Shown here: positions 9,819-19,396 of the stretch, in pieces
Layout: the number at the start of each line of letters is the position of its first letter
Numbering within the stretch: the stretch's first letter is position 1
Position numbers and translations under genes: made by a program
Origin: Candidatus Omnitrophota bacterium
GTDB taxonomy: Bacteria; Omnitrophota; Gorgyraeia; Aquiviventales; Aquiviventaceae
DNA: 64,000 nucleotides
Assembly (NCBI GenBank): GCA_030697665.1
Contig: JAUYPJ010000098.1
Location: forward strand, 1 to 64,000
Direction: 5' to 3'
Notes under the pieces: generated by a model
Seen by the model: the letters and a program-made list of their open reading frames with translations, nothing else
Told to the model about the DNA's origin: nothing
The model's database searches: none

Positions 9819-10890
9819 CGATCTGGGGTGCGGTCAGTTCAGGGTACATCGGAAGCGAGAGCACTTCCTCAGCGGCCTGGCGCGCCTGCGGGAAGGATCC
9901 GTCCGCTTTCACATGCGGCGCAAGCGCGGGCTGATCGGGCAGGATGGACGGATACGCCGCTTGGGTGGCAACCCCCTCAGCGTCCAAGGCCCGCTGCACA
10001 CGGTCTCGATCCATCAGGCGAACCGTGTAGAGGTGGTAGACATGCTCGCAGGAGGCGCCCTCCTGTGGCAGGCTCACCTGAGTCAGGCCGTGTCGCGCAA
10101 AAGCCTCGGCATAGGCTTGCGCATGACGCCGCCGCGCGGCGTTCCAGTCGTCCAGATGGCGCAGCTTGACGCGCAAGACCGCCGCCTGGAGCTCATCCAA
10201 TCGGCTGTTCCGTCCAAGCAGTTCATGATGGTATCGCGCTCGGCTGCCGTGTCCCCGCAGCAGACGGATCCGTTCCGACAGCCCTTCATCGTTGGTGACG
10301 ACCATCCCGCCGTCGCCGTACGCCCCCAGATTCTTGCTGGGATAGAAGCTGAGGATGGCGGCGCGACCTAAGCCGCCGACGCGTCGTCCGCCATACCGCG
10401 CCCCCAGGGCCTGAGCGCAATCTTCGATGACGAGATGGTGCTGACGATGGGCGAGGTCCAGGATCGCGTCCATGTCGCACGGATGCCCGAAGAGATGCAC
10501 CGGGATGATCGCTTTCGTCTTCGGGGTGACGGCTGCCGCCGCCTGCGCCGGATCCATCGTGAAGGTCCGCGCGTCGATGTCAACCAAGACCGGCGTCGCC
10601 CCCACGGTCGCGACCGCTTCGGCCGCCGCCACGAATGAGAACGCGCTGGTGATGACCTCATCGCCTGAACCGATCCCGCAGGCGCGCAACGCCAACTCCA
10701 ACGCGTCGGTTCCTGAGGCGACCCCGACCCCATGGCGGGTACCGCAGTAGGCCGCCACTTCGCGCTCCAGCGCTTCGACCTCTGGCCCAAGGATGAACTG
10801 ACCCCCGGCCACGACGCGCTGGAACGCCTCGTCAATCTCAGGCTTGATCGAGCGATACTGCGCTCGCAGATCGATGAGCGGAATCTCCAT
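9772..10890 (-). CDS. DegT/DnrJ/EryC1/StrS family aminotransferase
   Basis: IPLIDLRAQYRSIKPEID, FSFYPSKNLGAYGDGG PLP-lysine region. Confidence 0.92.
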   Translation of the reverse strand: MEIPLIDLRAQYRSIKPEIDEAFQRVVAGGQFILGPEVEALEREVAAYCGTRHGVGVASGTDALELALRACGIGSGDEVITSAFSFVAAAEAVATVGATPVLVDIDARTFTMDPAQAAAAVTPKTKAIIPVHLFGHPCDMDAILDLAHRQHHLVIEDCAQALGARYGGRRVGGLGRAAILSFYPSKNLGAYGDGGMVVTNDEGLSERIRLLRGHGSRARYHHELLGRNSRLDELQAAVLRVKLRHLDDWNAARRRHAQAYAEAFARHGLTQVSLPQEGASCEHVYHLYTVRLMDRDRVQRALDAEGVATQAAYPSILPDQPALAPHVKADGSFPQARQAAEEVLSLPMYPELTAPQIDDVVRGLASVIQRRD

Positions 10891-10928
10891 GGTCTATTCC
10901 GTCTGTTCCGTCTGTTCCGTCTGTTCCG

Positions 10929-11909
10929 TCAAGGGCTTGACGGGAGAGACCGAGGGACGGAACTGACCGAACTGACGGGCTGGTTGTGGCGGAACCACTC
11001 CACGGTGCGCCGCAATCCTTCCGTGAACGTCACGCGTCCCTGCCACGTCAGGGCCCGCCTCGCGTTGGAGGGATCGGCGAGCGTTCGTCGCATGTCCCCA
11101 TGACGGGCCGGTTGAAAGACGGGGGGAATGGACACCCCCAGGATGGCCTGCAGTTCCCGCAAGAGCTCAAGCACCGTGTGCCCTTCTCCGAGCGCGACAT
11201 TGAAGACCTCCCCGCTGATCCCAGGCGTAGTGGCGGCAAGGAGGGTCGCGTCGACCACGTTGTCCACGTAGGTGAAGTCGCGAGACTGCTGTCCGTCGCC
11301 GTACACTGGAGGCGATTCGCCCCGCAGCAGGCAGGTGATAAACTTGGGCACCACGACCGCGTACTCATTCTCGAGGCTCTGACGAGGACCGAAGACGTTG
11401 AAATAGCGCAGACACACCGTGTCGATGCCGAAGCTGCGGGCGAACAGGCCGCAAAATAGCTCCGCCCCGAGCTTCGAGGCCGCATAGGGAGAGATGGGAC
11501 GGGCGGGCTGATCCTCCCGCAACGGCATGGGATTGCTGTCGCCATACACCGAGCTGGAAGAGATACAGACGAAGCGCCTGACCTTCGCCCGCACCGCGGC
11601 GTCCAACAGATTCACCGTCCCGACGACGTTGACCTCGGTGTACCCTCGGGGGTCGTGCATCGATCTCGGGACGCTGCGCCAGGCGGCTTCATGGATGACG
11701 GCGTCCACGCCGCCACAGGCCCGCGTGACCGCTGCCAGGTCGCGAATGTCTCCCTCGATGAAGTCGATTCGGGAACGAACGGATGCTAGGTTCTCGCGCC
11801 GTCCCGTCGACAGATCGTCGAGCACGCGCACGGTGTGACCGTCGGCAACGAGCCGATCCACGACATGGGAGCCGATGAACCCCGCTCCGCCGGTCACGAG
11901 GAACTTCAT
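10929..11909 (-). CDS. NAD-dependent epimerase/dehydratase (UDP-glucose 4-epimerase-like)
   Basis: [42 protein letters not shown]-terminus SSVSSVPRSLPSSP runs into a repeat. Confidence 0.88.
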   Translation of the reverse strand: MKFLVTGGAGFIGSHVVDRLVADGHTVRVLDDLSTGRRENLASVRSRIDFIEGDIRDLAAVTRACGGVDAVIHEAAWRSVPRSMHDPRGYTEVNVVGTVNLLDAAVRAKVRRFVCISSSSVYGDSNPMPLREDQPARPISPYAASKLGAELFCGLFARSFGIDTVCLRYFNVFGPRQSLENEYAVVVPKFITCLLRGESPPVYGDGQQSRDFTYVDNVVDATLLAATTPGISGEVFNVALGEGHTVLELLRELQAILGVSIPPVFQPARHGDMRRTLADPSNARRALTWQGRVTFTEGLRRTVEWFRHNQPVSSVSSVPRSLPSSP

Positions 11910-11912
11910 GGG

Positions 11913-12161
11913 CTACTCACGGGGTACACGACAACAGGGAGCAGCCCCGCACGCCTCCACCATCAGCCCGATCACACAGCCGCTCGGGTCGCGCTGCTGG
12001 ACGAAGCTGGCGTGACAACGGGGGCACGCCCACGTGCCGCGTGGCCGCCGAGGCGATAACCTCCCCCCGCAAAACAGACAACAGAGGCGCGCCGTCCGAG
12101 ACGGTCTTGGGGGGTGCGCCGCGCCTCCTGCCCTGCCCGCCTTCACCGCAGACCCCATCAC
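11913..12161 (-). CDS. Small zinc-ribbon protein
   Basis: CCLFCGG...WACPRCH; ATGA overlap with the stop of the upstream dehydrogenase gene. Confidence 0.5.
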   Translation of the reverse strand: MMGSAVKAGRAGGAAHPPRPSRTARLCCLFCGGRLSPRRPRGTWACPRCHASFVQQRDPSGCVIGLMVEACGAAPCCRVPRE

Positions 12162-14953
12162 AACCGCACGACGTGGGCGGGGCGCCTGGCCAGCGCCCCG
12201 TACTGGTTTCGTGTATCGACGATGAGCCGCGCCTGGCGCAAGACCACGTCATAATCGACCTGCGAGTGGTTGGTCAAGATCACCACACACTCGGCATGCC
12301 GCAGGGTCGACGCCGTCAAGGGACGGGACGTCTGGCGGACCCCGTTCAGCACGACCGTGGGCACACACGGATCGTGATAGGACACTCGCGCCCCGCGTTC
12401 GCTCAAGACGCGCGCAACGTCAAAAGCGGGCGAATCGCGCAGGTCGTTGACATCCTTTTTGTACGCCAGGCCCAACAACAGGACCCGTGCGCCGTTCAAC
12501 GCCTTGCGCCGGTCGCTCAGCGCCCGAGCCACCCGTTCCACGACGTACTCCGGCATGCCGCTGTTGATCTGCGTGGCCAGCTCGATGAACCGCGCTTCAG
12601 AACCGTGGACCCGCACCTTCCACGCCAGGTACATCGGATCGGAGGGGATGCAGTTGTGGACAACGATGCCGTAGCTGGTGACGAACGTATGCGTGTTGGC
12701 CACTTCAGCCGAGTACACCGTGCGATGGCCGTTGAGCGCTGTGAGCGTACCCGTGGTCACGCTCGCATAGCCGCGATGACGCCGGAAGCTTTTCATGGGC
12801 ATCGGCTTGACCCGAGCCGCTAAATATTTCATGAGCCGCTGCCGCTTGTCCCCATCGAGCCACCCGGCGCACTGCCGAAGCTGTTGCTCCCCAAATACCG
12901 TGAGCAAATTGGCTCGCCGTTTAAAGGTCGGCACGATCCCCTGGCTGTGCAACAACAAGACGACCTGCTGAAATAACCGAGGGCTGATCGAGTAGTAGTT
13001 CATGGAGCCGTGGTTCGCCCGATGGGTATAGCGCCGTCCACGCTTCGTGTAGGTGCGCATCCCCTGTTCTACTTCCACCCCTCCGTCTCCACGCAACAAC
13101 CCTGAGAGCAACGCCGCGCGGTGCCGTTGGGACAACCCCAGCATCTGCGCAGGCGCCTGCATGGTATAGGAATTCACGCCGCATCGCAGCACGTCGCGTA
13201 TCAGCACGCCAAACGGCAGTGAGGACACTTTGATGTGGGACGCCCGCCATTGTCGCGAATGGTCGATGGACCAGCGCACGCCGAGGCGTTTGAGAATATT
13301 CGTCACGTCCTCAATGTACTGGCGCTCGTCTTGGTGGAATGAAAACCGGACGCGCAGTGACTGATCCTCCGTGAGGCACCCTTCGCTCAAGTAATACCCC
13401 ACCAGGCGGCAGAACGATTCGTCCAACTCGATCACCGCAGGACACGTTGACCAGGACGGCCCTTGGCCGGTGCTCAGCAACAACTCCCGATGCTCAATCG
13501 GGGGAAATTCTGGAAGGCGCTCAGCGTCCAGATACGCAGCCAGCGGAATGGCGTTCCTCCGATAATATTCCCAGGGGTCCTTACGGTATCGTTTCAAGAT
13601 GGGTCGCAGCCATCGTCGGTAGGCCTTCCACGTGCCGTTGCGCAGCGCAACCCGTAGGGGCTTGATGTGGCGTGGATCGCGTTGAAAATGCTCGATTAAA
13701 TCTGCGTGTGCGTTGGAGATCCCGTCTGGCATCACATCAATGACAATAGGTTCATCTTCAGCGCGCAGATCCTTGGCCCATTTGACCCCTAGCGAACCGT
13801 TGTGGACTACCATCGGATGGCGATCCGTCACCGTCAATTGGCGCCCTTCCTTCGTCCGCAGAGAAACCATCGCACCGCTGTAGGGCCTGGCGACCAGCAA
13901 CTGCAAAGGTTGAAAACATACCTGGCGCTTCTCGAGATCGAAGGAAAGCGCTTCGAGACCGTTGGGACGAATCACCGTCAGGCCGCGGCGACGGATGATG
14001 CGGTGTGTGCCTTCAGTTTCCAGGATGTGGAACAGCTCTTCAAACGTCGGAATGTCAATCTGAAGGCCTCGCTTCACGACGATCCGCTCGCCGCCGTCCA
14101 AGCAATGTCCGCCGATTCCTGGGCCGGGGTAAAAGGGCATGAAGCCGAACGGCTTCGTCCGCGCCGCTTCGATCACCTCCCAGACATCGATGCCGAGACG
14201 ATGGCAGATACGCGCCATTTCGTTCACCAGGCCGATGTTGACCGCGCGGAAGGTGTTCTCCAGCAGCTTCACCATCTCCGCCACCTTTGACGACGCCACA
14301 GGGACCGTCTGCTGGATGACGCTCCCATACAGGGCGGTGGCCAGCCTCGTGCACTGGGGGGTGACGCCGCCGATCACCTTGGGGATCGTGCGGGTCGTGT
14401 ACTTCGGATTGCCGGGATCGATGCGCTCCGGCGAAAAGACCAGGGAGAAATCCTTCCCCACCTTCAGGCCGCCGGCTTCCAATGCGGGGAGCACCACTTC
14501 TTCGGTCGTCCCGGGGTAGGTCGTGCTCTCCAGGACAATCAGCTGTCCTCGTCGCACGCGCCGGGCGATCTCCTTCGTGGCGGAGAGGATGTACGACATG
14601 TCCGGCTCGCGGGTCTTGCGAAGGGGGGTCGGCACGCAGATGATGACGGCATCTTGCCGTCCCAGCGTGTCGAAGGACGTCGTGGCGCGCAGCCGGTTGG
14701 CGCGGCGCAGCCTTCTCAGATCGTCGCTGGCGACATCGGGAATGTACGAGCGCGCCCGATTGACGCCGGCGATCCGCGCGAGATCCAGATCGATGCCGGT
14801 GACCGAAAACCCCTCCTTGGCGAACTCGACCGCCAGCGGCAACCCCACGTAACCCAGCCCGATGACCCCGATGCGGGCCGTCCGCCTGGTGATCCGCTTC
14901 GCTAGGCGAGCCAGCGCCGTTGATGCAGGTAGGCGTGCAGCGCGTGGTCCCAT
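12158..14953 (-). CDS. UDP-N-acetyl-hexosamine/UDP-glucose dehydrogenase family protein interrupted by an intein (931 aa precursor, ~447 aa extein)
   Basis: RIGVIGLGYVGLPLAVEFAKEGF; extein GPGIGGH | CIPSDPMYLAWKVR rejoined around the intein; C-terminal UDPGDH domain GLAYKKDVNDLRDSPA. Confidence 0.93.
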   Translation of the reverse strand: MGPRAARLPASTALARLAKRITRRTARIGVIGLGYVGLPLAVEFAKEGFSVTGIDLDLARIAGVNRARSYIPDVASDDLRRLRRANRLRATTSFDTLGRQDAVIICVPTPLRKTREPDMSYILSATKEIARRVRRGQLIVLESTTYPGTTEEVVLPALEAGGLKVGKDFSLVFSPERIDPGNPKYTTRTIPKVIGGVTPQCTRLATALYGSVIQQTVPVASSKVAEMVKLLENTFRAVNIGLVNEMARICHRLGIDVWEVIEAARTKPFGFMPFYPGPGIGGHCLDGGERIVVKRGLQIDIPTFEELFHILETEGTHRIIRRRGLTVIRPNGLEALSFDLEKRQVCFQPLQLLVARPYSGAMVSLRTKEGRQLTVTDRHPMVVHNGSLGVKWAKDLRAEDEPIVIDVMPDGISNAHADLIEHFQRDPRHIKPLRVALRNGTWKAYRRWLRPILKRYRKDPWEYYRRNAIPLAAYLDAERLPEFPPIEHRELLLSTGQGPSWSTCPAVIELDESFCRLVGYYLSEGCLTEDQSLRVRFSFHQDERQYIEDVTNILKRLGVRWSIDHSRQWRASHIKVSSLPFGVLIRDVLRCGVNSYTMQAPAQMLGLSQRHRAALLSGLLRGDGGVEVEQGMRTYTKRGRRYTHRANHGSMNYYSISPRLFQQVVLLLHSQGIVPTFKRRANLLTVFGEQQLRQCAGWLDGDKRQRLMKYLAARVKPMPMKSFRRHRGYASVTTGTLTALNGHRTVYSAEVANTHTFVTSYGIVVHNCIPSDPMYLAWKVRVHGSEARFIELATQINSGMPEYVVERVARALSDRRKALNGARVLLLGLAYKKDVNDLRDSPAFDVARVLSERGARVSYHDPCVPTVVLNGVRQTSRPLTASTLRHAECVVILTNHSQVDYDVVLRQARLIVDTRNQYGALARRPAHVVRL
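12653..14104 (-). mobile_element. Intein (484 aa) with LAGLIDADG homing endonuclease
   Basis: Cys1 (CLDGGERIVVK), block B TVTDRHPMVV, DOD motifs LVGYYLSEGC and LLSGLLRGDGGV, block F TVYSAEVANTHTFVTSYGIVVHN, Cys+1. Confidence 0.93.
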
Positions 14954-15804
14954 GATCGCAGTCTCCTCCCTATGACGGATGGCACAGCCCGGGTCGCCAG
15001 CGCTGAATACGCCGGCCTGGCCGCCGGCCGGCGCTGGTCGGCCATCGCAATGGCCCGGATGAGCTCACGGGAGCCTCCCACCAGCTCCACAATCCGCTCG
15101 GCGAACGCCGCCCGCGTGCACCCCCCGCCATTCGCCAGGTGATAGCGCCGGGGCCGCTCCCCATCCCACGATCGCCACAGCGCGAGGCTCAGCTCGCCGA
15201 TCCCTTCGGCCAAGTCCACCGTGTAGGTCGGCGAGGTGACCTGATCCCAGAAGGCCTCCACCGGCTGGCCCGCCCTGACCCGGCACACGACGGCATCGCA
15301 AAAATTGTCCCGCCCCGGCCCAAAGAGGGTGCTGGGTCGCACCACAATCGACCGGGCGTAGCCCAACGCCAGCCGTTCCCCCTCGAGCTTCGATCGCCCA
15401 TACACGCTCAGGGGGTTGGGCGCATCCGCCTCCTCGTAGGGCGCGCCCTTCTTGCCGTCGAAGACGTAATCGGTGCTGACGTACACGAGCAGCGTCCGGG
15501 ATCCCTGGAGCGCCTGGACGAGATGGGCGACCGTCGTGACATTCTGGGCCCAGGCCATCTCCGGCTCACGCTCGCAGCGGTCCACGTCTGAGAGCGCCTG
15601 GGCATGGATCAGGATGTCCGGACGAACCTCATGGATGGCGGCCCGTGCCTGCTGCGCATCGCGCAGATCGCAGGTGACATGACGGCTCCCTCCGGGAAGA
15701 TCCCTGGCGTGCCGCGAGAGGCCCGCGACCTCACACGACTGCGCGAGATGGCTGGTGAGGGCCTGACCGAGAAGACCGGTTGAGCCAGTGATAAGGATCT
15801 TCAC
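14902..15804 (-). CDS. rmlD: dTDP-4-dehydrorhamnose reductase-like SDR
   Basis: MKILITGSTGLLGQALTSHLA, YVSTDYVFDGKKGAPYEEADAPNPLSVYGRSKLEGE. Confidence 0.88.
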   Translation of the reverse strand: MKILITGSTGLLGQALTSHLAQSCEVAGLSRHARDLPGGSRHVTCDLRDAQQARAAIHEVRPDILIHAQALSDVDRCEREPEMAWAQNVTTVAHLVQALQGSRTLLVYVSTDYVFDGKKGAPYEEADAPNPLSVYGRSKLEGERLALGYARSIVVRPSTLFGPGRDNFCDAVVCRVRAGQPVEAFWDQVTSPTYTVDLAEGIGELSLALWRSWDGERPRRYHLANGGGCTRAAFAERIVELVGGSRELIRAIAMADQRRPAARPAYSALATRAVPSVIGRRLRSWDHALHAYLHQRRWLA

Positions 15805-16765
15805 GGAGTTGCTCCGTCAGCGGGCGCCACCACCAGGGGTGCTCCCGGTACCACGCGATCGTTTCCGACAGCCCCTGCTCAAACGGGATCCGCGGCTGCC
15901 AGCCGAGCGCGCGGAGCTTCGCGTCATCCATGGCGTAGCGACGGTCGTGACCCGGCCGATCCGCGACGAACTGAATCAGCTCCAGCCGTTGTCCCATCCG
16001 GGACAGGATGGCCCGCGCCGTGTCGAGATTCGTCTGCTCGCTCCCGCCCCCGATGTTGTAGATGGCTCCGGCGGTTCCCCGCTCCATCACCACGGCGAGG
16101 GCCTCGCAGAGGTCGAGCACAAACAGCCATGCGCGCCGCTGCTCGCCGTCTCCGTAGAGCGGCACGGGCCGTCCGTCACAGCCGTTGGTGATGCACACGG
16201 GGATGAACTTCTCCGGGAACTGCCCGGGGCCGTACACGTTCGTCGGTCTGACGACGATCGTGGGCAGCCCATAGGTGATCTGAAACGCCTGCGCCAACAG
16301 ATCCCCGGCCGCTTTGCTGGCGGCGTAGGGGCTGTGCGGGACGAGGAGGGCCCCTTCATCGACCGCGCCCGTCAGCACCGGACCGTAGACCTCATCGGTG
16401 CTCACGTGCACAAACCGGCTCACGCCGGACGCCAGCGCTGCTTGCAAGAGGACCTGCGTGCCCTCCACGTTGGTCCGGAGAAACGGCACGGCATCGGTGA
16501 TGGAGCGATCGACGTGCGTCTCAGCGGCGAAGTGCACAACGGCCTGGCAGCCCTCCAGGGCCTGTCGGACCACGTCCCCCTGGCAGATATCCCCCTGGAT
16601 GAATCGGTAGCCCTGGTGTTGCTCAAGGTCCGCCAGGCGATCCCGTCGACCGGCATAGGTGAGCCCATCGAGGTTCACCACGGCATCCTCTGGGTGACGG
16701 GCGAGCCAGGAGCGGATGAAGTGTGAGCCGATGAACCCCGCGCCGCCAGTGACCAGCAGTCTCAT
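15731..16765 (-). CDS. rmlB: dTDP-glucose 4,6-dehydratase
   Basis: [50 protein letters not shown]; internal ATG chosen over ORF start. Confidence 0.92.
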   Translation of the reverse strand: MRLLVTGGAGFIGSHFIRSWLARHPEDAVVNLDGLTYAGRRDRLADLEQHQGYRFIQGDICQGDVVRQALEGCQAVVHFAAETHVDRSITDAVPFLRTNVEGTQVLLQAALASGVSRFVHVSTDEVYGPVLTGAVDEGALLVPHSPYAASKAAGDLLAQAFQITYGLPTIVVRPTNVYGPGQFPEKFIPVCITNGCDGRPVPLYGDGEQRRAWLFVLDLCEALAVVMERGTAGAIYNIGGGSEQTNLDTARAILSRMGQRLELIQFVADRPGHDRRYAMDDAKLRALGWQPRIPFEQGLSETIAWYREHPWWWRPLTEQLREDPYHWLNRSSRSGPHQPSRAVV

Positions 16766-17535
16766 CGTGGATCGTGGATTGCGGATTGCGAATCGCGAAT
16801 TGAAGGGATCGGCTGCCCTAAGATGCCCTCTCTCACCAGGGTCGTCGCCCGGTACAGCGTCTCCGGGAGCCCCGCATCGGTCCACCAACCATCCAGGATG
16901 TCGTACGTCATCTCGCCGCGCTGAAGGTACACGCTGTTCACATCCGTAATCTCAAGCTCTCCGCGACCCGATGGTTGCAAGGTGCGGATGATGTCGAACA
17001 CCTTGGCATCGTACAGATAGATCCCCGTCACGATGTAGGATGACTTTGGACGGGCCGGTTTCTCTTCGATTCCCACGATCCGTCCGTCGCGCAGCTCCGC
17101 CACGCCGAACCGCCACGGATCCTCGACTTCCTTGAGGAGGATCTTGGCCCCGCGGCCCGCCGCCGCAAACCGCTCCACGAACGGCTTGATGCTCCGTTCC
17201 ACGATGTTGTCTCCCAGGATGACGACCAGCGGCTGGCCGGCCGCGAAGTGCTCCGCCAACCTCAAGGCCTCGGCAATCCCGCCTTCGCCTCGCTGGTACG
17301 TGTAATCCAAATGCTTCAGGCCGAACTCGCTGCCGTTGCCCAGCAGCCTGAGAAAATCGCCCGCATTGGCCCCGCCGGTCACGATGAGAATCTCGGAGAT
17401 CCCAGCCTCTACGAGCGTCTGCAGCGGATAGTAGATCATCGGTCGGTCGTAGATGGGCAAGAGGTGCTTGTTGGTGATGCGGGTCAGCGGCTCCAGCCGC
17501 TTCCCCAGCCCCCCAGCCAGCACGACGCCCTTCAT
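16762..17535 (-). CDS. rmlA: Glucose-1-phosphate thymidylyltransferase
   Basis: MKGVVLAGGLGKRLEPLTRITNKHLLPIYDRPMIYYPLQTL. Confidence 0.92.
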   Translation of the reverse strand: MKGVVLAGGLGKRLEPLTRITNKHLLPIYDRPMIYYPLQTLVEAGISEILIVTGGANAGDFLRLLGNGSEFGLKHLDYTYQRGEGGIAEALRLAEHFAAGQPLVVILGDNIVERSIKPFVERFAAAGRGAKILLKEVEDPWRFGVAELRDGRIVGIEEKPARPKSSYIVTGIYLYDAKVFDIIRTLQPSGRGELEITDVNSVYLQRGEMTYDILDGWWTDAGLPETLYRATTLVREGILGQPIPSIRDSQSAIHDPR

Positions 17536-17637
17536 CAGCGCCAGTCGTCCCTCGCCGAAAGTCCATAGTCGATAGTCGATAGTCCATAGAAGAGCTGACC
17601 ACTATGGACTATGGACTGTGGACTATGGACTGCCTGA

Positions 17638-18099
17638 TCACCCATCGCGCCGGTTCCAGTCATACGGGATCTCGCTGTGGTGAGGATCCAGCCGGTACTC
17701 ATCGGGCCGCTTGTGATGGTAGGGTTCCGTGGGGATGTTGAGGACGATCGCCTCAGGCTCGCTCAGCCCCTTGAACCCATGGTGGACCATCGCCGGGATC
17801 TGAACCAGCAGGGGCTGGTGGGTCCCGATGAACCATTCGTTCACAAGCCCTTTCGTCGGCGAACCCTTCCGCCCGTCGTAGGCGACGAGCTTGATCATCC
17901 CGCTGACGCACACGAAGTTGTCAATCTGCTTCTTGTGGTAGTGCCAGCCCTTGACGACCCCGACGTTGACGGTGGTGCAGTAGACCTGGCCGAACTTCAG
18001 GAAGAGCGCGTCATCCTTTCGCAGGATCTCGAAGAGCCGCCCCCGCTCATCCGGGATCACGGTGAGCGGTTTGGTCCGCACGCCCTCGATGAGTTTCAT
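17638..18099 (-). CDS. RmlC-like cupin (dTDP-sugar 3,5-epimerase-like)
   Basis: DERGRLFEILRKDD, GWHYHKKQIDNFVCVSG, ATG overlaps stop of upstream ugd. Confidence 0.82.
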   Translation of the reverse strand: MKLIEGVRTKPLTVIPDERGRLFEILRKDDALFLKFGQVYCTTVNVGVVKGWHYHKKQIDNFVCVSGMIKLVAYDGRKGSPTKGLVNEWFIGTHQPLLVQIPAMVHHGFKGLSEPEAIVLNIPTEPYHHKRPDEYRLDPHHSEIPYDWNRRDG

Positions 18100-19391
18100 C
18101 CCCCCCTCCCGACGCCGACGTAGCGAAACCCAAGCGCGCGGAGCGGCTCTGGATCGTAGAGGTTGCGCCCGTCCACGATCAGGGGCTGACGGAGCAGCCG
18201 CTTGAGCCGCTTGAAGTCCAGCTCCTTAAATTCGTTCCACTCGGTGAGGATCACCAAACAGTCCGCCCCACGCGCCGCTTCATACGGGTCTTGACACAGC
18301 ATCAGCTTGGGGAAGAGCCGCTTCGCTTCGGTCGTCACCTGGGGATCGAACGCCTTGAGACGGGCCCCTTCCCCCTGGAGGTACTCGATGACGTCAATCG
18401 AGGGGGCGTAGCGCATGTCATCGGTGTTGGGCTTGAACGCCAACCCCAGCACCCCGATCGTCTTGCCCTTCAGCACCCAGAGGGCCCGCTGGATCTTGAG
18501 CGCGAAGCTGCGCTTCTGCTGCTCGTTGATGCTCCGCACCGCCTTGAGCAATTCGAAGTCGTAGCCCAGCTGCTCGGAGATGTTGATGAAGGCTTCAAGG
18601 TCCTTCGGGAAACAGTAGCCGCCGAAGCCGGCTCCGGCGTCTAGAAACGACCTGCCGATGCGCCGATCCAACCCGATCCCTTCCGCCACCTGCTGGACAT
18701 CGGCCCCGCACCGCTCACAGAGCTGCGCGACCGCGTTGATGAAGGAAATCTTCATGGCCAGAAACGAGTTGGCCGCATGCTTGATCAGCTCGGCGCTCTT
18801 GATATCCGTGACCACGATGGGAACCCCCAGGGGCTTATAGAGCGCGCACAGCAGCTCCTTGGCGCGCTTGCTCTCAACCCCCAGGACCACCCGGTCGGGT
18901 TTCATGAAGTCCTCGATCGCGGTTCCCTCCCGCAGGAACTCCGGGTTGGACGCGACATCGAACGGCTGCTTCCGCTTCAGATAGGTGCGGATCGTGTGGG
19001 CCACCCACTGCCCCGTCTGCACGGGGACGGTGGACTTCTCCACGATCAACCGGTAGCCGCTCAGGTGCCGGGCGATGGCGCGGGCCACACGCTCCACGTA
19101 CGCCAGATCCGCTTCCCCGGTCGCTTTCTGCGGCGTCCCGACCGCAATGAACAGAATCGTACACGTCGCCACGCCTTCCTTGATCGAAGTCGTGAACCTC
19201 AGCCGTCGCTCCCGGACGCCCCGCTCGACCAACTCCTCAAGACCGGGTTCGTAGTACGGGAGGATGCCTCGCTTCAGATTGGCGATGCGCTTGGCGTCAT
19301 TGTCGACCATCATGACGGAGTGGCCCAAGTCGGCAAAACAGGCGCCGGTCACGAGCCCTACGTGTCCGGCCCCCACAACGCTCAACTCCAT
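18096..19391 (-). CDS. ugd: UDP-glucose 6-dehydrogenase (intein-free)
   Basis: MELSVVGAGHVGLVTGACFADLGH; catalytic GAGFGGYCFPKDLEAF. Confidence 0.93.
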   Translation of the reverse strand: MELSVVGAGHVGLVTGACFADLGHSVMMVDNDAKRIANLKRGILPYYEPGLEELVERGVRERRLRFTTSIKEGVATCTILFIAVGTPQKATGEADLAYVERVARAIARHLSGYRLIVEKSTVPVQTGQWVAHTIRTYLKRKQPFDVASNPEFLREGTAIEDFMKPDRVVLGVESKRAKELLCALYKPLGVPIVVTDIKSAELIKHAANSFLAMKISFINAVAQLCERCGADVQQVAEGIGLDRRIGRSFLDAGAGFGGYCFPKDLEAFINISEQLGYDFELLKAVRSINEQQKRSFALKIQRALWVLKGKTIGVLGLAFKPNTDDMRYAPSIDVIEYLQGEGARLKAFDPQVTTEAKRLFPKLMLCQDPYEAARGADCLVILTEWNEFKELDFKRLKRLLRQPLIVDGRNLYDPEPLRALGFRYVGVGRGG

Positions 19392-19396
19392 GCTTC

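Noticed and set aside
10893-10935. Possible short CRISPR-like array (TCTGTTCCG repeats)
   Set aside because: Repeat unit is 9 bp, directly tandem with no spacers; belongs to the word-repeat class.
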